Below, piece by piece: positions 1 through 5,551 of a stretch of 6,727 bases of DNA. The translations under genes were made by a program, and so were the position numbers. A model generated the notes under the pieces. The model had not been told where the DNA came from. It saw only the letters and a list, made by a program, of their open reading frames with translations, and made no database searches. Source of the stretch: Candidatus Anderseniibacteriota bacterium. Its GTDB lineage: Bacteria > Patescibacteriota > Andersenbacteria > UBA10190. The stretch covers positions 1 through 6,727 of the forward strand of contig QIFI01000057.1 in assembly GCA_003229735.1 (NCBI GenBank), written 5' to 3'. Position 1 is the first letter of the stretch; every line of letters starts with the position of its first letter.

Positions 1-50
1 AGGGTAAAAATAATATGCTTATAACATCCGCGTAACCCTCATCCCCCGCC

Positions 51-74
51 CTTCTCCCTATGAATAGGGAGAAG
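51..74. repeat. REP-like perfect hairpin
   Basis: Two perfect 11-nt arms, CTTCTCCCTAT at 51-61 and ATAGGGAGAAG at 64-74, are separated by GA. The effective loop would open by at least one pair. The hairpin lies in a CCC/GGG-rich stretch like the other hairpins in this intergenic region. There is no T-tract after it, so it is not a good intrinsic terminator. It looks like a member of the GGGAGA-type intergenic palindromes seen in many bacterial genomes. The hairpin is plain; the role is unknown. Confidence 0.75.
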
Positions 75-89
75 GGAGAGCGCCCTTAA

Positions 90-127
90 CCTGTGAGCGA
101 TTACCCACTCTTGTAACCGCTCACGGG
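90..127. repeat. imperfect inverted repeat
   Basis: The arm at 90-104 (CCTGTGAGCGATTAC) pairs with 113-127 (GTAACCGCTCACGGG) at 13 of 15 positions, leaving an 8-nt loop. The uninterrupted core is GTGAGCG/CGCTCAC. It sits between two other hairpins and is probably part of the same repeat cluster. It could act as an operator-like palindrome, but no gene start lies close by. Confidence 0.55.
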
Positions 128-137
128 TCGAGGGTTA

Positions 138-157
138 TTCTCCCCTGACAAGGAGAG
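138..157. repeat. degenerate REP-like hairpin
   Basis: TCTCC at 139-143 pairs with GGAGA at 152-156 around an 8-nt loop, and a flanking T-G wobble extends the stem. An alternative fold pairs CCCCT at 142-146 with AGGGG at 160-164, followed by TTTT at 165-168, which gives a weak terminator-like shape. It appears to be a decayed relative of the better-preserved hairpins at 297-319 and 2839-2861. Confidence 0.4.
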
Positions 158-174
158 AGAGGGGTTTTCGTCGC

Positions 175-335
175 AAAATCGCAACGTCGTCATTTAGTCA
201 TTTGAACTTTGGATTTGATTTGAACTTTGGATTTGATTTGGATTTTTGATTTCACCAGCGGTCATTAGAAATTAGTCACTATCCGTAACCGCGCTCCCCT
301 CTCCCCGCTGGGGAGAGGGCCAGGGTGAGGGGTCT
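175..335. repeat. long direct repeat, copy 1
   Basis: This segment recurs in the same orientation at 2721-2877, so the pair brackets the 706-aa gene. The right part, 251-335, matches 2793-2877 at 82 of 85 positions without gaps. The left part, 175-218, matches 2721-2764 with three mismatches. Between them lies a T/G/A-rich TTTGGATTT-type stretch that differs by insertions. Copy 1 holds an internal perfect 18-bp tandem duplication (201-218 and 219-236) that is single in copy 2. The right end carries a perfect 10-bp hairpin, CCCTCTCCCC at 297-306 with GGGGAGAGGG at 310-319. No coding content is evident. This is most likely an intergenic repeat family that spreads or is duplicated, not a gene. 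Confidence 0.85.
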
Positions 336-431
336 ATAAATATATTCTCCTGTTTCCCCATTGCTTCCAAAGTCAGCGCCATAACCAATCAAAAAGGTGA
401 AAATTATTCCCCTATGTAATACACTATCTGC

Positions 432-2552
432 ATGACTGAAAACCCCGGTTTCTTAAGAAAGAAGTACAGCTTGCATAACGCGCCTGAAGTAAAGCAGGCG
501 GCTGATCGAGCCGAGAAACTAAAAGGCGAAACGGTTTCCGGGGACGCGGATAAACGCATCCAAAACTATCTGGATCGATTCTCGGAGCTTATTAACCGAG
601 AGGATCCGGCCGACAAAAAAAGAGGCCTTGAGGCGCTAAAGACCATGTTGCATAAAAAGTTTGTTATTAGGGAAGAAAACGTACCCCAGTCATACTTTAA
701 CCTCCAGGGAGAGATTGCCGTGCGGGAAGGACGGCAGGCCGACCTTGAGGACAACGGCGTGGAAATAAGAACAAGTACCGGACGCAATGCGGCCGGAGAG
801 GAAACGGCAACCCGCGATTTCATCTTCCCGGAGGACATGAAAAAACAGGCCGTGGATATCGTTCAAAATAATCAGAAAAGAAGTCTGGACAAATGGGTTG
901 ACTACTTATCTTCAGATGATGCCCAGTATCCGGACTGGTCCAAGTACTGGGCTATGCGGTCAGTCCTGGATATGGGTAAGCTGAAAAAAGAAGAAGACAA
1001 TAAGGGAGTTGAGAAAGCCCGTTTTGAAAAAAGAACCAAAAACACCGTCGCTTCCTTCCCTCCGGTTAATCCTAGAGCCCTGGCCTTGACCATCGGCGCG
1101 ATGAGAGAAAGATTAACCGAGCCGGGCAAGACTAAGAAAGACCGCCAACCGGTCGAGAACAAAAGCGTCAGACTCAACCGGGAAGAATGGCAAAAACTGC
1201 TGGATACGGAAAACTTCTCCAAACTGTACAGTCAGTTCTTAATAGAAATGCCGGAATACTCTCCGGAAAGACTGGCAGAGACTCGGGGAGAGTGGAAAAC
1301 CTACCAGCAGGGATCAGCACCCGACAAGCTGGTTGAATCCCTGGAAGGCTATCCGCTGGAATGGTGCACGGCCGATCCTGATACGGCCCGCACCCAGCTA
1401 CAGGGGGGAGACTTTCATGTTTATTACTCAATAGATGATGACGGCAATCCAGTCATTCCCCGACTGGCCATCCGGATGGAAGGCGATCGGATCGCCGAAC
1501 CACCACGCGGTATAGCGCCGGATCAAAACCTGGATCCATATATTAATCCGGTTTTGTCGGACAGACTACATGAATTCGGCTCGGAAGGAGAAAAATACCA
1601 GGCCAGAGAACAGAATATGAGTAGGTTGACAGCCGTGCAAATAAAACATGAGGCAAGTGAACAGTTGGAGAAGGAAGAACTTAGTTTCCTGTATGAGATT
1701 GACGGAAAGATAGAGGGATTCGGTTACCAGACAGACCCGCGGATTGAGGCGATTAAAGAAGAGCGATCAATTAAACAAGACTATGCCATTATCTACGAAT
1801 TAGATGAGTCCCAGGTGGCAGATAACCTGAACGGCTTAAACAAAGAGACCAGGGTGTATGCTGGGAAAGAGATATTAAGAGTAGAGGAAAACGTGTCAAA
1901 CGAAGAAATAGAGCGTCTCTCTAATGTCATTAAGCTGGAGACTGATTTAACCGAAGTTAAACAAACTGTTAAAGACCATATAACCAACTGGGAAGGATCA
2001 ATTGAAGATAAAGAAGAGACAGTTTCCTACGCCAGACTGGAGAAAGTCAGAGAGAGTCTTAATGCCGGAAACGCCACACAGTTTAAGGCGGATAGTTTGC
2101 AAACGGTGGGCGGGAATCTTTATGCCTACAGCGCCACACAGTTCAAGGCGGACAGTCTGCGGACGGTAGGTAAAAAACTTGATGCCAGAAGCGCCAAAAA
2201 GTTCAAGGCAGGTAATCTGCAAACGGTGGGCGGGAATCTTCATGCCGAAAGCGCCACACAGTTCCGGGCGGACAGTCTGCAAACAGTGGGCGGATATCTT
2301 AATGCCGAAAACGCAATAGAGTTCAAGGCGGACAGTCTGCAAACAGTGGGCGGATATCTTGATGCCGAAAACGCAATAGAGTTCAAGGCGGACAGTCTGC
2401 AAACGGTGGACGGAGATCTTTATGCCGAAAACGCCCAGGTTATTAGCGCGGAGAAGTTAAACAAGGTGGAGAAAATTATAGTCAGCCAAGAGATTGAAGA
2501 AAACAAAATACAGGTGCCGGATGAGGTAAGAGACCGAATTGAAAAAGTATAA
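432..2552 (+). CDS. Uncharacterised 706-aa protein with WCTA-type core and C-terminal 20-residue repeat solenoid
   Basis: The function is unknown. The N-terminal half (about 20-240) is highly charged and mostly helical, with a conserved-looking YPDWSKYW segment at 166-173. The central domain holds W311-C312-T313, then a GGDFHVYYS segment, an IPRLAIRM strand, a RGIAPDQNLDP turn, and further on FLYEIDGKIEGFGYQ. From recall, this pattern belongs to a family common in Patescibacteria. It faintly resembles the Cys-containing core of PcfJ-like conjugation proteins; that link is speculative. Residues 536-675 form seven 20-residue repeats (LQTVGGxLxAxxAxxFxADS), which predict a beta-solenoid or LRR-like rod. 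There is no signal peptide or membrane helix, so it is probably cytoplasmic. The ATG at 432 is chosen as the first in-frame start. The only purine-rich site, AAAAAGGTGA near 391-400, is about 30 nt upstream, too far for a normal ribosome site. The gene stands alone and is flanked by direct repeats. Confidence 0.9.
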   Translation: MTENPGFLRKKYSLHNAPEVKQAADRAEKLKGETVSGDADKRIQNYLDRFSELINREDPADKKRGLEALKTMLHKKFVIREENVPQSYFNLQGEIAVREGRQADLEDNGVEIRTSTGRNAAGEETATRDFIFPEDMKKQAVDIVQNNQKRSLDKWVDYLSSDDAQYPDWSKYWAMRSVLDMGKLKKEEDNKGVEKARFEKRTKNTVASFPPVNPRALALTIGAMRERLTEPGKTKKDRQPVENKSVRLNREEWQKLLDTENFSKLYSQFLIEMPEYSPERLAETRGEWKTYQQGSAPDKLVESLEGYPLEWCTADPDTARTQLQGGDFHVYYSIDDDGNPVIPRLAIRMEGDRIAEPPRGIAPDQNLDPYINPVLSDRLHEFGSEGEKYQAREQNMSRLTAVQIKHEASEQLEKEELSFLYEIDGKIEGFGYQTDPRIEAIKEERSIKQDYAIIYELDESQVADNLNGLNKETRVYAGKEILRVEENVSNEEIERLSNVIKLETDLTEVKQTVKDHITNWEGSIEDKEETVSYARLEKVRESLNAGNATQFKADSLQTVGGNLYAYSATQFKADSLRTVGKKLDARSAKKFKAGNLQTVGGNLHAESATQFRADSLQTVGGYLNAENAIEFKADSLQTVGGYLDAENAIEFKADSLQTVDGDLYAENAQVISAEKLNKVEKIIVSQEIEENKIQVPDEVRDRIEKV
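2037..2456 (+). repeat. 60-nt tandem repeats inside the 706-aa gene (7 units)
   Basis: Seven in-frame 60-nt units start at 2037, 2097, 2157, 2217, 2277, 2337 and 2397, each encoding 20 residues. The central five are the clearest, the first and last are degenerate, and a partial unit follows. The units at 2277-2336 and 2337-2396 differ at a single base out of 60. The units at 2097 and 2217 differ at about five and are separated by a more divergent one. This nucleotide-level identity indicates recent duplication or gene conversion, not old repeats held only by protein selection. The consensus L..V.G.L.A..A..F.A.S places hydrophobic residues at regular spacing, as in short-coil solenoids. Confidence 0.93.
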
Positions 2553-2625
2553 TCGCTATTAAAACCAATCGATAACTGCACTTCTATTAACAATCCCCTC
2601 TTCCTAATACGAATCGGGCTGGATG

Positions 2626-2667
2626 CCTGCCCACCATACATTTCTTGCCCGCCATCTTGTCTGCCAT
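2626..2667 (-). repeat. three 12-nt ATGGCGGGCAAG-type units
   Basis: Read on the minus strand, ATGGCAGACAAG (2667-2656), ATGGCGGGCAAG (2655-2644) and ATGGTGGGCAGG (2637-2626) are three related 12-mers; successive units differ at two positions. They lie in the convergent gap between the 706-aa gene and the nucleotidyltransferase. A 26-codon frame runs through them, but it is made of repeat sequence and I do not call it a gene. The rest of 2553-2720 shows nothing I can identify. Confidence 0.5.
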
Positions 2668-2720
2668 AGCTTTAGAGAAAAACAAAGCCTCTGGCGAAAA
2701 GATGAAGCAAAAGGTAGAAA

Positions 2721-2877
2721 AACATCACAACATCGTCATTTAGTCATTTGAACTTTGGATTTGATTTGGATTTTGGATTTTGACATTTGGATTTCACCAG
2801 TGGTCATTGGAAATTAGTCACTATCCGTAACCGCGCTCCCCTCTCCCCGATGGGGAGAGGGCCAGGGTGAGGGGTCT
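2721..2877. repeat. long direct repeat, copy 2
   Basis: This is the second copy of the repeat at 175-335, in the same orientation, and it ends three bases before the stop codon of the minus-strand nucleotidyltransferase. It ends in a perfect hairpin, CCCTCTCCCC at 2839-2848 with GGGGAGAGGG at 2852-2861, loop GAT (copy 1 has GCT). The middle carries a longer TTTGGATTTTGGATTT-type stretch than copy 1. On the minus strand the hairpin lies about 20 nt past the stop of that gene. It may protect or delimit the transcript 3' end, although no U-tract follows. Confidence 0.85.
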
Positions 2878-2880
2878 CTC

Positions 2881-3684
2881 CTATTCCCTCACCGCTTCCT
2901 CAAAAGCCCGCAATTTCTCCATCACCTTATCCGTCATATTATCGCCCCTCTTTTCATTTCCGGCTTTTATCGCCCCTAAATTCTGGGCCCTTAAATACAT
3001 CTCAAAACTCTCTCCCGCGTCAGCCCACCATCCATCCACTACCGCGTGCTGTATTTTTCCGCTTTTAATATAAGCATTATTAACATCCGTTATCTCCAGC
3101 TCTCCTCGTCCCGAAGGTTTTAAACCCTTCACGATATCAAACACTTCATTGTCGTACAAATACAAGCCGACCACCGCCAAATTAGATGGTTCCGTCCCCG
3201 GCCGCGGCTTCTCCACTATGGCCCGCACTTTACCTGCTTCATCCAGTCTGCACACACCATACCACTGCGGACTATCCACTTCTTTCAAAAATATCTTGGC
3301 TCCTTTTGGATTACCGATAAAGTCCCGCACCTCATCCGCCACATCTTTCTCAAAAATATTATCCCCCAATAATACTGCTACCGATTCATCCCCCACAAAG
3401 TCCTTGGCTAATGCCAAAGCCTGCGCGATTCCTCCCGCTTCTTCCTGCACTTCATAAGTAATCTTCACCTGATGCTCTTTTCCCGACCCCAGCAAATTCA
3501 AAAAATGGCCCGCGTGCTCCCGCCCGGACACTATCAAAATCTCCACAATTCCTGCCTCCCTCATCATCTGAATTGACCAATATATCATCGGCCGATCATA
3601 CAGCGGCAATAAATGCTTATTCGTTACTTTGGTCAGCGGAGCCAGGCGAGACCCGGTGCCTCCGGCTAAAATTACTCCTTTCAT
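2881..3684 (-). CDS. rmlA: RmlA-like glucose-1-phosphate thymidylyltransferase (sugar nucleotidyltransferase)
   Basis: It is predicted to join a sugar 1-phosphate to dTTP (or another NTP), releasing pyrophosphate, to make an activated sugar such as dTDP-glucose for surface glycans; cytoplasmic. The nucleotide-binding signature GGTGSRLAPLT is at 8-18 with K23 following. The metal-binding LLGDNIF has D108, VEKP is at 157-160, GELEITDVNNAYI at 194-206, and the second metal site WADAG has D222. This order and spacing match RmlA (E. coli D110 and D225, from memory). At 267 aa it is somewhat shorter than the usual 290 or so, ending in a charged helix (about 243-267). The HldD-like gene lies 70 bp upstream on the same strand. 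The start at 3684 fits the MKGVILAGG beginning, yet an AAAGGTG motif is better spaced for an out-of-frame ATG at 3697. The family is secure; the exact sugar and nucleotide are not. Confidence 0.92.
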   Translation of the reverse strand: MKGVILAGGTGSRLAPLTKVTNKHLLPLYDRPMIYWSIQMMREAGIVEILIVSGREHAGHFLNLLGSGKEHQVKITYEVQEEAGGIAQALALAKDFVGDESVAVLLGDNIFEKDVADEVRDFIGNPKGAKIFLKEVDSPQWYGVCRLDEAGKVRAIVEKPRPGTEPSNLAVVGLYLYDNEVFDIVKGLKPSGRGELEITDVNNAYIKSGKIQHAVVDGWWADAGESFEMYLRAQNLGAIKAGNEKRGDNMTDKVMEKLRAFEEAVRE

Positions 3685-3754
3685 ATAACGTCGCCATTAA
3701 ACACCTTTATTCAATACTTGTAAAGTTGACTATATACATATATATTGTAAATAT
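3685..3754 (-). other. AT-rich spacer between epimerase and nucleotidyltransferase genes
   Basis: This 70-bp gap within the probable two-gene minus-strand operon includes a TATATACATATATA-type stretch near 3731-3746. It holds an AAAGGTG motif (minus strand, 3708-3702) that could serve as the ribosome site for the downstream gene, but it stands about 17 nt from the assigned ATG. I see no hairpin with a T-tract, so read-through from the epimerase gene is likely. AT richness could hide a secondary promoter, but no -35/-10 pair with good spacing is convincing. Confidence 0.4.
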
Positions 3755-4726
3755 TTATTCACCTAAATGCCTATGTGGCACCAGATAATTATGAATATAG
3801 TCAGTCACAGCCTCCTCTAAACTGGTCATATTAGCTTTATAACCGCCCTTCTTTAATTTCGAAATATCAGCTTTTGTAAAATCCTGATACTGTCCCACTA
3901 ATGTTTCCGGCATATCCACATACTGAATATTCTCCTCCTTACCTAAAGCCTTAAACATAACCTTAGCCAAATCATTCCATGTTCGCGCCTCCCCTGATCC
4001 CACATTAAACACCCCATTTACTTCCCCGTGATCCATAAAAAATAGCGTCGCTTCCACCGTGTCCTTAACATAAATAAAATCTCTCATCTGCCCCCCGTCT
4101 TCATAATCACTCGTCGACTTGAATAATTCGATCTTCCCCTCCGACTGAATCTGCTCAAACTTCTTGGCCGCCACGCTCCGCATCGATTCTTTATGCCACT
4201 CATTTGGTCCAAACACGTTGAAATATTTAAGCCCCACCACCTGCTCCAAATATCCCGCGTCTCTGGCCCAAATATCAACTGCCAGTTTAGACTTGCCATA
4301 TTCATTCATCGGCTTAAGACTCTCAAACTCATCATGATCATCCTTATATCCATGCCCGCCATCTCCATAAGTCGCCGCGCTGGAAGCGTATACGCATCTC
4401 ACTCCCCTATCTGTACTCCAGCGAATTATTTCCTGCGAGAATACCACGTTCACGTCTTCATACTCTTTTTTATTACCCACCGTATTTGAATTAGCCCCCA
4501 GGTGAAATATCGCCTCCACTCCCGCCTGATCATAATCCCCCGCCGCCAGTTTTTGCCTGAATTCATCCCCGCCCACTATCGCCTCATATTTCAGCGGCCC
4601 CACATTATGCTCCTTCTCATCATGATCAATGCTATCCACAATCACAATATCCTCCTCTCCTCTTTCATTCAGCGCCCACACCAAAGCACTCCCGATAAAC
4701 CCCGCTCCACCCGTCACTATAATCAT
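3755..4726 (-). CDS. HldD-like ADP-glycero-manno-heptose 6-epimerase family protein (extended SDR)
   Basis: This is an NAD(P)-dependent nucleotide-sugar epimerase of the extended short-chain dehydrogenase family; cytoplasmic. The Rossmann glycine motif TGGAGFIG has G6, G9 and G12. D31 after the second strand fits adenine-ribose binding. YASSAATYG at 113-121 supplies the active-site serine, and Y143 and K147 form YxxxK. The segment YFNVFGPNEWHKESM (168-182) closely matches HldD/RfaD, where a lysine (E. coli K178, here K179) acts as second catalytic residue. RDFIYVKD and the FTKADISKLKKGGY region also fit HldD; 323 aa is near the usual length. HldD normally finishes ADP-L-glycero-D-manno-heptose for LPS core. 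If the host lacks LPS, the product may serve another glycan, so the substrate is uncertain. The first gene of a probable operon with the RmlA-like gene, it has only a weak GAAAGA next to its ATG. GalE/WbpP-type epimerase is a less likely alternative. Confidence 0.9.
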   Translation of the reverse strand: MIIVTGGAGFIGSALVWALNERGEEDIVIVDSIDHDEKEHNVGPLKYEAIVGGDEFRQKLAAGDYDQAGVEAIFHLGANSNTVGNKKEYEDVNVVFSQEIIRWSTDRGVRCVYASSAATYGDGGHGYKDDHDEFESLKPMNEYGKSKLAVDIWARDAGYLEQVVGLKYFNVFGPNEWHKESMRSVAAKKFEQIQSEGKIELFKSTSDYEDGGQMRDFIYVKDTVEATLFFMDHGEVNGVFNVGSGEARTWNDLAKVMFKALGKEENIQYVDMPETLVGQYQDFTKADISKLKKGGYKANMTSLEEAVTDYIHNYLVPHRHLGE

Positions 4727-4771
4727 TCTTTCAGTCTGCCAGAAACCCGTCCTTTTTTCGACCTTGACAAT

Positions 4772-4863
4772 AAATCATTCCAACACCCGATGTTTGAATG
4801 CCTCTGTAACCGGCTCTAACGCCAATATATTGCTACTCGGATAATTTCGCCAAAATCTCACTC
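4772..4863. repeat. 92-bp direct repeat, copy A
   Basis: It matches 5526-5617 in the same orientation without gaps at 83 of 92 positions. Both copies start with a small hairpin: in copy A, CATTCCAACA (4776-4785) pairs with TGTTTGAATG (4791-4800) at nine of ten positions around CCCGA. Copy A also holds a CAATATATTG palindrome at 4823-4832. A shortened third relative appears right after it, with TAAATCATT at 4869-4877 and CGCCAATATATT at 4894-4905, so the units may have been arrayed in tandem. The copy lies in the 357-bp gap between the divergent epimerase and membrane-protein genes. Confidence 0.85.
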
Positions 4864-4927
4864 GTCGATAAATCATTTCTTTTTCTCAACAATCGCCAAT
4901 ATATTTTGAATATATCTATTTCTCAAA

Positions 4928-4982
4928 CCAGCCTTGCGTTGAAAAGCGAGAGTTAGTTCATGCCAGCCTTGCGTTAGAAAAG
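4928..4982. repeat. short direct repeat pair
   Basis: CCAGCCTTGCGTTGAAAAG at 4928-4946 recurs at 4963-4982 with one inserted A. The repeat period is 35 bp. It lies just upstream of the putative promoter for the membrane-protein gene, so paired regulator sites are possible, but nothing in the sequence names a regulator. Confidence 0.6.
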
Positions 4983-5009
4983 ACTATGCCTCTTAACTTT
5001 TTCCATGTG

Positions 5010-5018
5010 TGGTATAAT
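5010..5018 (+). promoter_or_regulatory. extended -10 promoter for the membrane-protein gene
   Basis: TGGTATAAT at 5010-5018 is a perfect extended -10 element (TGnTATAAT). There is no good -35 box at 16-18 bp spacing, which an extended -10 can tolerate. Transcription would begin near 5025, about 60 nt before the TTG at 5084 and about 14 nt before an ATA at 5039 that may be the true or ancestral start. This is based on the consensus alone. Confidence 0.55.
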
Positions 5019-5083
5019 TTCAAAGTAAGCATATTATTATAAGAAATAAGTACATCACACCAATAAAGTTTTTTAGCGTAGCC

Positions 5084-5551
5084 TTGATTACTATGGCTGC
5101 AATAATGGTAGGATCTGGATTATTTGGAAACTACGGCATCGTTACAGTTCTTGGTATGTGGCCATTTGTTTTAATTGCTTTAATCCTTTTTCGACAGAAA
5201 GCTTGGCACCCGCTAGTCGTTTCTACCATAATTTATCTATACACTTGGGTATTACTTTTTATCGAGGAAACAACATTTGGTGTCGACATCTTCGGAGCAG
5301 GATTCTTACTTATGTGGTCTGGAATACCACTGCTTGCGTTTGCTTTACTTAGTGCCCTTATCCCATACAGAACGATATACATAGACAATGCAACAAAAAT
5401 TTCAATTTATATCGGTATGTTTTGCGGATTGGTTTTGGCGCTATTAATTGGCAGAGCATTTATATTATTGTTTGTTCCACTCGGTGCGCTTATCGGTTTC
5501 GTAATTACTAAATTCTTGAGGAAAAAAATCATTCAAACACCCGATGTTTAA
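5084..5551 (+). CDS. Uncharacterised multi-pass membrane protein
   Basis: I do not recognise this protein. Its 155 residues are strongly hydrophobic, with likely membrane helices at about 19-36, 44-61, 69-95, 106-123 and 125-143 and a basic end (KFLRKK) that should stay cytoplasmic. The canonical starts are TTG at 5084 or ATG at 5093, but neither has a ribosome site, and both cut the first hydrophobic segment in half. The frame stays open upstream to 5018. Reading from the ATA at 5039 adds RNKYITPIKFFSVA, giving a natural basic N-terminus and a complete first helix (about 170 aa). The last eight codons lie inside direct-repeat copy B, so the C-terminus (KIIQTPDV) is supplied by repeat sequence. 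The gene looks more AT-rich than the 706-aa gene. An extended -10 promoter lies just upstream. That it is a real gene is likely; the start is uncertain. Confidence 0.75.
   Translation: MITMAAIMVGSGLFGNYGIVTVLGMWPFVLIALILFRQKAWHPLVVSTIIYLYTWVLLFIEETTFGVDIFGAGFLLMWSGIPLLAFALLSALIPYRTIYIDNATKISIYIGMFCGLVLALLIGRAFILLFVPLGALIGFVITKFLRKKIIQTPDV

Noticed and set aside
1998..2402. 134-codon open frame on the minus strand across the tandem repeats, with its own repeated peptide
   Set aside because: It is the antisense shadow of the 60-nt repeats. Any frame through near-identical units of 60 nt stays open and looks repetitive. The plus frame is longer and has a coherent protein pattern.
2420..2641. 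73-codon minus-strand frame reaching into the convergent gap
   Set aside because: It mostly overlaps the 3' end of the 706-aa gene in antisense, and its N-terminal part comes from intergenic repeat sequence.
2587..2667. 26-codon minus-strand frame beginning ATGGCAGACAAG
   Set aside because: It is built from the three 12-nt repeat units, has no ribosome site, and shows no recognisable protein pattern.
2839..2861. Intrinsic terminator for the convergent genes
   Set aside because: The stem is strong but is not followed by a T-tract on either strand, and the identical stem occurs in repeat copy 1 far from any gene end. It is better described as part of the repeat.
175..2877. CRISPR array among the many repeats
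   Set aside because: The repeats are either coding 60-nt tandem units without spacers or widely spaced long repeats. There is no regular repeat-spacer alternation and no cas gene.
3149..3457. 102-codon plus-strand frame opposite the rmlA-like gene
   Set aside because: It is antisense to a clearly conserved enzyme and has a Ser/Thr/Pro-rich composition typical of a shadow frame.
3726..3754. Plus-strand promoter TTGACT with an AT-rich downstream region
   Set aside because: At 16-18 bp spacing the -10 would be TAAATA, AAATAT or AATATT, a poor match, and it would only drive antisense transcription into the epimerase gene. The TATATT closer to the -35 has the wrong spacing.
4193..4844. Several plus-strand frames opposite the epimerase gene
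   Set aside because: All are antisense to conserved HldD-like coding sequence, overlap one another and lack recognisable patterns.
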